Source: Ruminococcaceae bacterium UBA1236 (lineage in GTDB: Bacteria > Bacillota > Clostridia > Oscillospirales > Acutalibacteraceae). From it: a DNA stretch of 20,858 nucleotides. The DNA lies in contig DBWO01000022.1 in NCBI GenBank assembly GCA_002309055.1, positions 1 to 20,858 of the forward strand. The letters are read 5' to 3'. The notes under the pieces are model-generated. The model had not been told where the DNA came from. It was given only the letters and a program-made list of their open reading frames with translations, and did no database searches. This document shows positions 7,176 through 14,758 of the stretch, one piece after another (within the stretch, counting starts at the first letter, position 1; every line of letters starts with the position of its first letter). A program made the translations under genes and the position numbers.

Positions 7176-8656
7176 AGTGTTTCTCCTTTGCTCATCATAG
7201 GTTCAAGACGGCTGTAAAGCTCAAGATATTTCGCATAGCCGTCATCATATATGTTTCTGTTTGAATTATCGGGAGTGTGCGTGCGGTCAATGCGCACAAT
7301 CTCCTCCGCAGCGTCCGCCGCCGAGGAATAAACTCCCGCGCCCTCTCCTGCGAGGAGAGCCGCGCCGAGCACCGTTGCGTTTGCGCTTTCCGGCACTTCG
7401 ATGACGCTGCCCGTGACATCGGCTTTTATCTGAGTCCATATTCCGCTCGCGGCGCTTCCTCCCATAGCCCTCATCACATCCGCTTTTGCGCCGGCTTTCG
7501 CGGCGGTTTCAATGTTATGACGCAGGGCGTAAGCCGTGCCCTCCATAACGGCGCGGATTAAATGCGCTCTTGTATGGGCATAAGTCATGCCGAAGAAAAC
7601 GCCTTTTGCTCCGGGATTCCATATCGGGCTTCTCTCACCGGCAAGATAAGGCAGGAAAATCAGTCCGCCGCTCCCTGCGGGGGCGCTTTCGGCGAGGGTA
7701 TCCATCTCTTTAAAGCTTATGTCGGGCGAAATCAGCGTGCGAAGCCAGCGCAGCGCGCCGCCGCCTCCCGTAGTGCCGCCCTGAAGAAGCCACATACCGG
7801 GCACAACGTGATAACTCATAATCAGCCCCGGGTCGCTGTCGCTGCTCCGGGTGCAGATGCTCATACCGCCTGCCTGGCCGCCCTGCTCCTGTGTCCTTCC
7901 GGGGCGGGTCGCGCCCACTCCGAGAGCGGCACACGCGGCGTCAAGTCCGCCCGCGACAACGGGGGTGCCTTCCCTGAGACCTGTTTCCTGCGCCGCTTTT
8001 GCCGTTACTCTGCCCGCAACCGCTGTGCAGGGCACGGGCGCCTGAAGAAGCGCGGAATCAATGCCGAGCAGGGCAAGAATTTCTTCACGCCACCTGCCCT
8101 TGTTCATATCAAAGCACTGCAGGCCGTAGCCCTGTGAGAGGTCCTGCGAGATTTCGCCCGTAAGGCGAAGAACAATAAAACTGTTTGACTGCAGAATTTT
8201 GTCCGTCTTTTCGTATATTTCCGGAATGTTGTTTTTATACCACAGAATTTTCGGAAGAGTGTAGCCCGGCTGAACGGGGTTTTTCGCCGTTTCAAACCAC
8301 TTTTCCGCCGGCAGGATTTCGAGCATCCGCGCGCATTCGCGCGTCGCTCTTGTGTCCGTCCATATCGGTGTGGGGCAAAGAGCGTTCCCGTCTCTGTCAA
8401 CGGCGACGGCGGACCAGCTCTGCCCGTCAACGCCGACAGCCGCTATTTCCGAGGGTTCGATTTCCGCCGTGATGCTCCTGAGGGCGCGTGTGACCGCCGC
8501 CCACCAGTCATCGGGGTTTTGCTGAGCCATACCCGGGGCGGGATATTCCGTTTCATAGCCCTCAGCAGCCTGCGCGGCAAGCGCGCCGTCAAGAGTGAAA
8601 GCCGCCGCTTTGCAGGCCGAGGTGCCTATATCGATTCCGACAAGATATTTGTTCAT
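7172..8656 (-). CDS. FGGY-family carbohydrate kinase (xylulokinase-like, ketose substrate unproven)
   Basis: ATP-dependent sugar kinase of the actin-like FGGY family, 494 residues from the start chosen here. The N-terminal phosphate loop is GIDIGTSACK (D9, T12). The substrate region has GQSWS and WTDTRA (D101). The catalytic-base motif is AGGLDAA (D239), followed by EQGGQAGGMS, QGGTTGGGGALRW, and the adenosine motif MGGSAAS (398-404). True xylulokinases carry MHG where this protein has SWS, so the substrate is probably a different ketose. The start is ATG at 8656, with GGAAAGG 7 bases upstream and one base after the aldolase stop. A longer in-frame version from 8689 would run into the aldolase gene and lacks a ribosome binding site. 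Its stop overlaps the next ATG. Confidence 0.92.
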   Translation of the reverse strand: MNKYLVGIDIGTSACKAAAFTLDGALAAQAAEGYETEYPAPGMAQQNPDDWWAAVTRALRSITAEIEPSEIAAVGVDGQSWSAVAVDRDGNALCPTPIWTDTRATRECARMLEILPAEKWFETAKNPVQPGYTLPKILWYKNNIPEIYEKTDKILQSNSFIVLRLTGEISQDLSQGYGLQCFDMNKGRWREEILALLGIDSALLQAPVPCTAVAGRVTAKAAQETGLREGTPVVAGGLDAACAALGVGATRPGRTQEQGGQAGGMSICTRSSDSDPGLIMSYHVVPGMWLLQGGTTGGGGALRWLRTLISPDISFKEMDTLAESAPAGSGGLIFLPYLAGERSPIWNPGAKGVFFGMTYAHTRAHLIRAVMEGTAYALRHNIETAAKAGAKADVMRAMGGSAASGIWTQIKADVTGSVIEVPESANATVLGAALLAGEGAGVYSSAADAAEEIVRIDRTHTPDNSNRNIYDDGYAKYLELYSRLEPMMSKGETL

Positions 8657-8657
8657 C

Positions 8658-9497
8658 TTATGCCTTTCCGAAGCTGCCGCAAACATCAATCAGCTCCATA
8701 ACGCGCGTTTCGACTGCCGCCCTGCCCTCTTTGAGGAATTTTTTCGGGTCAATCGCGTCGGGCATATTGTCAAGCGCGGTGCGCACCGCCTGCGAAAACG
8801 CTTTGCGAAGGTCCGTGGCGTAATTCACCTTGCAGATGCCCGAAGCAATGCACTCGCGCACCGTTTCATCGGGCACGCCGCTTGTACCGTGAAGCACGAG
8901 GGGCACGCCGACCCTTGCGTTTATTTCCCTGAGCAGGTCGATTTTTAGCTCCGGTGTGTCTTTATATATGCCGTGAGCCGTACCGATTGCGGGCGCGAAG
9001 CTTGAAACTCCCGTGCGCGAAACAAAATCCGCGGCGAGAGCGGGGTCCGTGTACTGAATGCCGGCCGAATGGCTGTCTTCTTTGCCGCCTACGGTGCCGA
9101 GCTCCGCCTCAACGGGGATATCGCCCGCCATTTCAACAACCGAGCGCGTGAGAGCGACATTTTCCTCAAACGGCAGAAGGGAGCCGTCTATCATAAGAGA
9201 GGTGTAGCCCGCCTCCTTGCAGCGTTTCGCGAGTTCAAAGGAACTGCCGTGGTCAAGATGCACCGCAACGGGCACATCCGCCGCCTTTGCAAGAGCGCAC
9301 GCCGCGCCCGCGAATGCCTCGGGGGGAGCGTAGCCGAGAGTGCCGGGCGTTGTCTGAATTATTACGGGCGAGCCCGCCTTTTCCGCCGCGGCGACTATCG
9401 CCTGAATCATCTCAAGATTTTCCGCGTTGAATGCCCCTACCGCATAGCCGCCCGCCTGCGCTTTTAGGAGCATTTCTATTGATTTTACTAAGCTCAT
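8658..9497 (-). CDS. Class II ketose-bisphosphate aldolase (GatY/KbaY/Fba-type)
   Basis: Zinc-dependent aldolase that cleaves a phosphorylated ketose into dihydroxyacetone phosphate and an aldehyde. It has 279 residues, close to the 284-286 of GatY/KbaY. Visible motifs are GAFNAENLEM near the N-terminus, HLDHGSS (catalytic D82, zinc ligand H83), EAELGTVGG (about 130-138), GTAHG (ligand H175), LHGTSG (ligand H203) and KVNYATDL (phosphate and substrate binding, N225). It is the first gene of the five-gene operon, with AAGGCGG upstream of the ATG and a strong promoter about 80 bp before it. The spacing of the histidines is that of tagatose-type enzymes rather than long fructose-bisphosphate aldolases. 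No GatZ/KbaZ partner is seen. The substrate may be a ketose-1-phosphate made by the adjacent kinase. Confidence 0.92.
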   Translation of the reverse strand: MSLVKSIEMLLKAQAGGYAVGAFNAENLEMIQAIVAAAEKAGSPVIIQTTPGTLGYAPPEAFAGAACALAKAADVPVAVHLDHGSSFELAKRCKEAGYTSLMIDGSLLPFEENVALTRSVVEMAGDIPVEAELGTVGGKEDSHSAGIQYTDPALAADFVSRTGVSSFAPAIGTAHGIYKDTPELKIDLLREINARVGVPLVLHGTSGVPDETVRECIASGICKVNYATDLRKAFSQAVRTALDNMPDAIDPKKFLKEGRAAVETRVMELIDVCGSFGKA

Positions 9498-9576
9498 ATA
9501 TAAACCGCCTTGTATGTGTTTTCTGTGTTTTTTCTGCTTTTATGATGTCTTTTTTATTTATATATTTATCCTTATA

Positions 9577-9605
9577 AATATACCAATCCGGGCCACCTTT
9601 GTCAA
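9577..9605 (-). promoter_or_regulatory. Near-consensus sigma-A promoter of the sugar operon
   Basis: On the minus strand, TTGACA (9605-9600) is followed after exactly 17 bases by TATATT (9582-9577), matching the sigma-70/sigma-A consensus at 6/6 and 5/6 positions. Transcription would begin near 9570, giving a leader of about 70 bases rich in A and T before the aldolase ATG at 9497. I see no clear catabolite-responsive element or inverted-repeat operator. Confidence 0.82.
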
Positions 9606-9791
9606 GCGGAGAGAAAGGCAGGAAATGCCGGTGCCATTTCAGTTTCCCGACTTTGACAGTTTGAGAATCAGCGCAATTCTGTGCTCAACGTTTTTATCCG
9701 ACAGAGTTTTTTCTTGCAGTCTTTGCCCTGTCCGGCACCGCCGCGGTTTGGCTCCGCCTTTAGCCATAACGGGCAGCTCTTTATTTTATGT
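9606..9791. other. Intergenic stretch without a convincing gene
   Basis: Together with the promoters and leaders on both sides, this fills the 356-bp gap between the divergent aldolase and giant hydrolase genes. It is more GC-rich than the leaders around it. The minus strand has an open frame of 42 codons (9767-9639) beginning MAKGGAKPRR with no ribosome binding site, and the same frame continues after its stop through the operon promoter. It could be a decayed gene end or a dispersed element. No terminator hairpin or RNA gene is recognised. Confidence 0.45.
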
Positions 9792-9820
9792 TTGATATTT
9801 TGTTCATTGTATGTAATAAT
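9792..9820 (+). promoter_or_regulatory. Candidate promoter of the giant secreted hydrolase gene
   Basis: TTGATA (9792-9797), 17 bases, AATAAT (9815-9820): 5/6 matches in each hexamer to the sigma-A consensus. Transcription would start near 9827, leaving a leader of about 27 bases that contains AGAAGAGGG ahead of the ATG at 9854. The region is generally AT-rich, so chance matches are easier here than elsewhere in the window. Confidence 0.5.
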
Positions 9821-9853
9821 AAGATTATACTAAACAAGAAGAGGGATGTTTGT

Positions 9854-12800
9854 ATGAAAGCAAATCTGTTTAAGAAGTGTTTATCTGTTGTTCTTTGCCT
9901 GACTATTGTATTTGGCACGTTTGCAATTTGCGGAACAGGATTCACACCTTTGTTTACAACAAAGGCGTCTGCTTTTGGCACAAAAGAGCAAACACTCAAA
10001 GACTTTATAATCAATGATGAATATATTGAAATTATAGTGCCTAACGGAGGTTCTACCGGCGGATATCAGGAGCCGGATTGTTCTTTTAATGTTTATGATT
10101 TTGACGGAGATAATGAATTAGAATTGGTAATTCAAACCGTTGATTTTCATATAATTATTACTTCGGTTTTTAAAGTCATTAATAATCAGGTCAAACTAAT
10201 AGCAGAAGATAGTATATATAAATCAAGTTACAGTTATTTAGTTAAAGGTGATAAATACCATGGGTTTGTGTGTCCGGCTCTTCATCAATCTTATGGGCCC
10301 GGAATATGTGTTTATTTTTCAATGGATGGATCTAAGACGGCGTTTCAACGTGAATATGACTCTAAAGGAAACTTTATTGGTTACAATTTTGATGAAGCTG
10401 ATGAAATTGATGATGAACTTTTGGATTTGTTGATGGATGAAGATGAAAATGGGAATAACGATAACCTTATGCCCCTATATTTCTTTAAAAAAGATGAAAT
10501 AGAATCAATGGGGTGGGATGAATTCTTCAATCCGACATGGAGCAGAGCATATTATGATTTTTATGAATCAGGCGAATACACGGAGGAATTTATCGCGGGC
10601 AATAACCTTTCTGCCGGAGGGAATGATCCTGACGGACCAAAGTTAGGACTTAAAGATCTCAATAACGATGGATTTCCTGAGTTATTAGTTGGCGATCCCT
10701 GGGAAACCGGAAGAAACGGTCATGGATACATTTATACATACAAAAACAATAAAGTTGAATATATCGGATATTCCGGTTCATATGGCGGAGAATGGTGGCC
10801 TCACGCTGTTTCAAGCAAAAACTATCCGGGAGTCTTTACATATAACTGGAAAGGCGAAAGCGGCTATCCTAACGAAATGCCCTTCCATATAACATATTAT
10901 GAATATGATGGAACAGGGATAAATACAATTGATGTGTGTGCAAATTATTCTAACGCTGGCGAATATGAACGCATCACAGACAATATCGGGCTGTATAATG
11001 CTATTGTTAATAAACAAGAACCTGGTTTTGAGTTGACATATCTAAAGGATATTTTCTTTGATTTTAAACATAATGTTGATAGTATAGAGTGGGGAGGGTT
11101 TATAGCCAAATACTCGAAATACTTTCTTTTAACCAGTTCTTCCTTAAGCGAAGAAGATGTGGTAAATGCCTGCTGGGACGAGTTTTTATCGGGCGATTCA
11201 AAAACATATTCAAAGAACATTGCACTGATGTCAACGTACCTTTGTGAAGCGGCTAATAGTGCATATCAGTCCGGAATTGAAAACAAATACAGCCAATATG
11301 GGATTACGGACATTATCGCTTGTAATTACGGAAATATTGAATGGCTTGGAGATAAAGATTTCTGGGGCAGTTCGGCTTATACAATCGGTTATAAAGATAT
11401 AGACGGAACAGTAATTCTTTGCGTTACGGCAAGAGGAACAACTTCTGTGTTTGAAGGGGCAGGAGATTTCTTAAAAGGCGGAGATATTGATTTGCCGGAT
11501 GTAAATGAAAAGATATATAAAAACATTTATGATTTTGAGGAAGAAATCTGGTCCGGGTTGTTAAACTATGTTTCTGCACATAATAATTTTAGCAATTATG
11601 AAAAAATAATAATTAATATTACAGGCCACAGCCTAGGCGGCGCCGCTGTAAATGCATTAACCGCAAGGATAAATCATTACATAAAAACGACAAGCGGTTC
11701 TTGGTTTGATAAGTTAAGCCAGGATAAAGTTTTCTCTTATACTTTAGGAGGAATCAAAACTTTAACCACTGATTCAAATCTGACAAATGGTTATGAGAAT
11801 ATTCATAATATTTATAACTTTTTTGATACCTTTGGACCCTTTGGCAGCAAGGCAGACTGGCTTATCAGTTCACCGGGTGCAAAATTTGGCCACACCGATT
11901 ATTTTATGAACGATTACGATGAATCAAATGATCCATATGCCAATCACGCCGTGTCAAATTACAGAGATGCTATCGAGAAAAACCTGGTATATGGTTGTTA
12001 TGATCATAGTGATGTTCCTGACAGAATTGATTCTTTTTCACAGGAATTTTGGCATGATGGACATAAAGGAACTGTTGATTTATCATTTGATTCTTATTGG
12101 TTCACAAGCAATAATTACAATCATAAACTTTGTCAATTTGCTTCAAAATTTGCAATGCTTGGGTATGACCAGGGAGGGCGTGAAATATCAGATGGATTAA
12201 AGTTTCCAAATGAATTATGTCGTGCTCTCAACAAACTGGGATTTTATTATTTTGAATTCAATAATAACACTAGCCGAGATGAAGTGAATTATTTTATTGC
12301 AAAAAGAACCGTAAATGTTCATAATAAGAATTACAATCTTGTTTTTATGGGGTTGATTGGCACAAACAAGGAACAGTGGGAAAGCGATTTCGATTCAGGA
12401 TATGATAAAGATTCTGATTCCGCCCCGGAAATACACGAAGGTTTTAATAATGCTTTAAATTATTCATATAACAAATTGTCTGAATATGTATCAAGAAACG
12501 GACTTGAAAGTGAAAACACTATCATTCTGCTGACTGGTCACAGTCGGGGCGCTGCTGCTGCAAATCTTCTTGCCGCAAAACTCATCTTGGCAAATGATTC
12601 ATATGGCTCAGAGAGATTAGCTGCAAAAAACAAGGTTTTTGCATATACATTTGCAACACCGAATAATATAAAAAATAGTTCCGAGGTTAGAAGTTCGCGA
12701 TATGAAAACATATATAATATAGTGAACCCCGAAGATTTTGTGACAAAATGTATGCCAAATGAGTGGGGATACACACGTTATGGAACAACCATTACTCTTC

Positions 12801-14335
12801 CCAGTCAAACGAATGACAAGAATTATTATAAATACCTTAATAGAATCGAGGAAAAATATAACCAATACTGTGAAAACGGAAGAGATTATAACTATTATTA
12901 TTTCGGCGAAAAGACAGTTTATGACATTGTTAAAAAAATGACATCTGCTGCAATTAATGAAAAAGAGTATTACAAAAAGAATTTTAAAGTTGGTCCAATA
13001 TCTGAAGGGGATTTGCATAATTTCTTTATTGGAAATGTAGCCAAAGCTGCAGAAAACAATTTTTTAGCTATAGGTTCACTTCTATCTTTTACTTCAAATC
13101 CATTCTGTGATGTTATATTCAAAGATATTGCCAATTTCTTTATTGACAATTATCAAAACAATTGTTTCGGCGATGCACACTTGGCACAGACTTATTGCGC
13201 ATTTGTTTCCTCAATGACTGAGCGCGAATTGTGCCAGAAAAGGGAAGCTTACATCGGTGAAGTCAATTGCCCGGTCGATGTTGAAATTTTCGATAAAGAT
13301 TCCGGAGAATTGGTAGGCAAGATCAAAAATAACATAGTTGATAAGAAAATAGCGGCAAAACCCAATTCGATTGTTATGTCAGTTTATGGTGATTCGAAAT
13401 CATTTTGGCTTCCTTCCAATGGAAATTATCAAATCAAGTTAACAGGTAATGACAACGGCGCTATGGATTACACTCTTGCCGAAACAGATTCCAACACAGG
13501 TGAAAAAAACAGAGTAAATTTCTTCAACGTTACAATCAATAATGGTAAATCATGGACAGGAGAAACATCAGAAAACAATTTCAGCATTACAAATCATACC
13601 CTTAAATCCGATAACGGAACTGTATTAAATAAAACCGAGGAGATTTACGACGCCTCCAAAAAGTTTGCTGTTTTATTGAATTCCGATGGTAATGGTTTTG
13701 TTAGCGGACCAGCAACAGCTGTCAGTGGAGATTGTGTAACAGTAGAAGCCGCTCCTGATAATGGATATTCCTTTAGTGGCTGGTATGAAAACGGAAAACT
13801 TGTTTCATCGTCTGCAAAATACTCGTTTGTGGTTAAATCAAACCGAACCCTTACCGCTAAATTTATAGAAGGAAGCCTGCTGTCAAATGTTGGAATCTAT
13901 GTCGGCGGAGCAATAACAGTTGAACGCAGGTCAACACTCGGTCTGAGTTATTTCGTTGAAAACATACCCTTAGGTTATTACGTCAGGATGGATATATATC
14001 AGAACGGAAAATGTATCTCTACCGATTATTATGATGATGTTTTTATTTCCAATGGAGCAACTGTCAGAAACGGAGAATTCTGGAATCAGGACGGCAGTTC
14101 AAGATGGTGTGGAGGTACCAAGTATTTATATGATGTTGAACCTTCTGTAATAACATATAAAGTAAGCTTATGTGATTCAAACGGTGTAATTGTTGCTGAC
14201 GATAAGGGAAATGAAATCAGCAAGGAAAGCGGCAAGATTACAGTAAAAGATGTTGGGTTCTTTAAGCGTATAGTGCTGTTTTTCAAAGCTCTTTTCAGAA
14301 GGCTTCCAACTGTTTATATAAAGGCTGTTTTCTGA
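9854..14335 (+). CDS. Giant secreted protein with two tandem lipase-class-3-like alpha/beta-hydrolase domains
   Basis: A 1493-residue exported protein. A signal peptide (KK, then hydrophobic 9-31) probably ends at ASA-F40/41. Two Asp-rich, FG-GAP/EF-hand-like loops, DFDGDNELEL (from 82) and DLNNDGFPELL (from 268), may bind calcium. Hydrolase domain 1 has nucleophile GHSLGG (S593), candidate D658 and H698. Domain 2 has GHSRGA (S897), D961 (NPEDFV) and H1109. Shared blocks (GHS-x-G-x-AA-x-N, KVFxYT, YENIxNI, HxxxxY) show tandem duplication. A beta domain beginning CPVDVEIFD lies at about 1138-1240, and an InlB-type repeat (GYSFSGWYENGK) at about 1272-1340. The end is a basic, aromatic tail. ATG 9854 is chosen over an upstream ATG at 9788 because AAGAGGG and the signal peptide follow it. 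The gene is far richer in A and T than its neighbours, suggesting transfer. The substrate (lipid or ester) is unknown. Confidence 0.85.
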   Translation: MKANLFKKCLSVVLCLTIVFGTFAICGTGFTPLFTTKASAFGTKEQTLKDFIINDEYIEIIVPNGGSTGGYQEPDCSFNVYDFDGDNELELVIQTVDFHIIITSVFKVINNQVKLIAEDSIYKSSYSYLVKGDKYHGFVCPALHQSYGPGICVYFSMDGSKTAFQREYDSKGNFIGYNFDEADEIDDELLDLLMDEDENGNNDNLMPLYFFKKDEIESMGWDEFFNPTWSRAYYDFYESGEYTEEFIAGNNLSAGGNDPDGPKLGLKDLNNDGFPELLVGDPWETGRNGHGYIYTYKNNKVEYIGYSGSYGGEWWPHAVSSKNYPGVFTYNWKGESGYPNEMPFHITYYEYDGTGINTIDVCANYSNAGEYERITDNIGLYNAIVNKQEPGFELTYLKDIFFDFKHNVDSIEWGGFIAKYSKYFLLTSSSLSEEDVVNACWDEFLSGDSKTYSKNIALMSTYLCEAANSAYQSGIENKYSQYGITDIIACNYGNIEWLGDKDFWGSSAYTIGYKDIDGTVILCVTARGTTSVFEGAGDFLKGGDIDLPDVNEKIYKNIYDFEEEIWSGLLNYVSAHNNFSNYEKIIINITGHSLGGAAVNALTARINHYIKTTSGSWFDKLSQDKVFSYTLGGIKTLTTDSNLTNGYENIHNIYNFFDTFGPFGSKADWLISSPGAKFGHTDYFMNDYDESNDPYANHAVSNYRDAIEKNLVYGCYDHSDVPDRIDSFSQEFWHDGHKGTVDLSFDSYWFTSNNYNHKLCQFASKFAMLGYDQGGREISDGLKFPNELCRALNKLGFYYFEFNNNTSRDEVNYFIAKRTVNVHNKNYNLVFMGLIGTNKEQWESDFDSGYDKDSDSAPEIHEGFNNALNYSYNKLSEYVSRNGLESENTIILLTGHSRGAAAANLLAAKLILANDSYGSERLAAKNKVFAYTFATPNNIKNSSEVRSSRYENIYNIVNPEDFVTKCMPNEWGYTRYGTTITLPSQTNDKNYYKYLNRIEEKYNQYCENGRDYNYYYFGEKTVYDIVKKMTSAAINEKEYYKKNFKVGPISEGDLHNFFIGNVAKAAENNFLAIGSLLSFTSNPFCDVIFKDIANFFIDNYQNNCFGDAHLAQTYCAFVSSMTERELCQKREAYIGEVNCPVDVEIFDKDSGELVGKIKNNIVDKKIAAKPNSIVMSVYGDSKSFWLPSNGNYQIKLTGNDNGAMDYTLAETDSNTGEKNRVNFFNVTINNGKSWTGETSENNFSITNHTLKSDNGTVLNKTEEIYDASKKFAVLLNSDGNGFVSGPATAVSGDCVTVEAAPDNGYSFSGWYENGKLVSSSAKYSFVVKSNRTLTAKFIEGSLLSNVGIYVGGAITVERRSTLGLSYFVENIPLGYYVRMDIYQNGKCISTDYYDDVFISNGATVRNGEFWNQDGSSRWCGGTKYLYDVEPSVITYKVSLCDSNGVIVADDKGNEISKESGKITVKDVGFFKRIVLFFKALFRRLPTVYIKAVF

Positions 14336-14371
14336 AAACTTTTATTTCATCAAAATCCGCTATTATGAATT

Positions 14372-14412
14372 AAAGCCAAGGCAGAATTTATCTGCTTTGG
14401 CTTTTTCCTTTT
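14372..14412 (+). terminator. Rho-independent terminator after the giant hydrolase gene
   Basis: A 14-bp stem (AAAGCCAAGGCAGA at 14372-14385 with TCTGCTTTGGCTTT at 14391-14404, one G-T pair) around loop ATTTA, followed by a T-rich run. It lies 36 bp after the stop codon. Read from the minus strand it also ends in a short U-rich stretch, so it could stop readthrough from htrA. Confidence 0.92.
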
Positions 14413-14521
14413 TGCGACAGCTCTTCCCGCAGGTGAAACGGGTGCTACAAAACTCCATTGTGTGTGAGTTATAGTGTAATCACAGCAAACGGAAACTTAC
14501 ACAGCAAAGGAGTCCTCTCAG

Positions 14522-14758
14522 ATGAAAAAATTTCTTGCCAGACTTATCGCAGTAATCGTTATCGTAGGCATTCTTCTTTCCTGCGCCCCCGACCTTGTCG
14601 ACGAAAACGGCATTCACATCCCCTTCATCACCGAAAAAAGCAACCGCAGGCCCGGAGCGCACTCCGTTGCCTACGGCAGCAAAAATATCGGTTTCAAAAA
14701 CGATGTTCCCGAGTTTTTTAATATCCAAAGAAATAATCGAAGGGGTTATACTCTGTAA
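14522..14758 (+). CDS. Small putative lipoprotein or secreted protein
   Basis: A 78-residue frame with a typical export signal: MKK, a hydrophobic core at residues 5-20 and LLSC, which may be a lipobox with Cys21. AAAGGAG sits 9 bases before the ATG, a strong ribosome binding site. The mature part is about 58 residues, basic toward the end, and matches no family that I recognise. Its last 41 bases overlap the 3' end of the minus-strand htrA gene, an arrangement that is legal but unusual. No promoter was identified in the 110 bp between the preceding terminator and this start. Support is the signal sequence plus ribosome binding site only, so it may also be a decayed gene. Confidence 0.55.
   Translation: MKKFLARLIAVIVIVGILLSCAPDLVDENGIHIPFITEKSNRRPGAHSVAYGSKNIGFKNDVPEFFNIQRNNRRGYTL

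Noticed and set aside
9639..9767. 42-codon minus-strand frame MAKGGAKPRR... as a small gene
   Set aside because: There is no ribosome binding site, no known motif, and it lies in a region that may be a remnant or repeat. It is kept as an observation but not called as a gene.
9826..9831. TATACT as the -10 of the giant hydrolase gene
   Set aside because: It has no acceptable -35 at 16-18 bp, and it would start the RNA almost at the ribosome binding site. TTGATA-17-AATAAT just upstream fits better.
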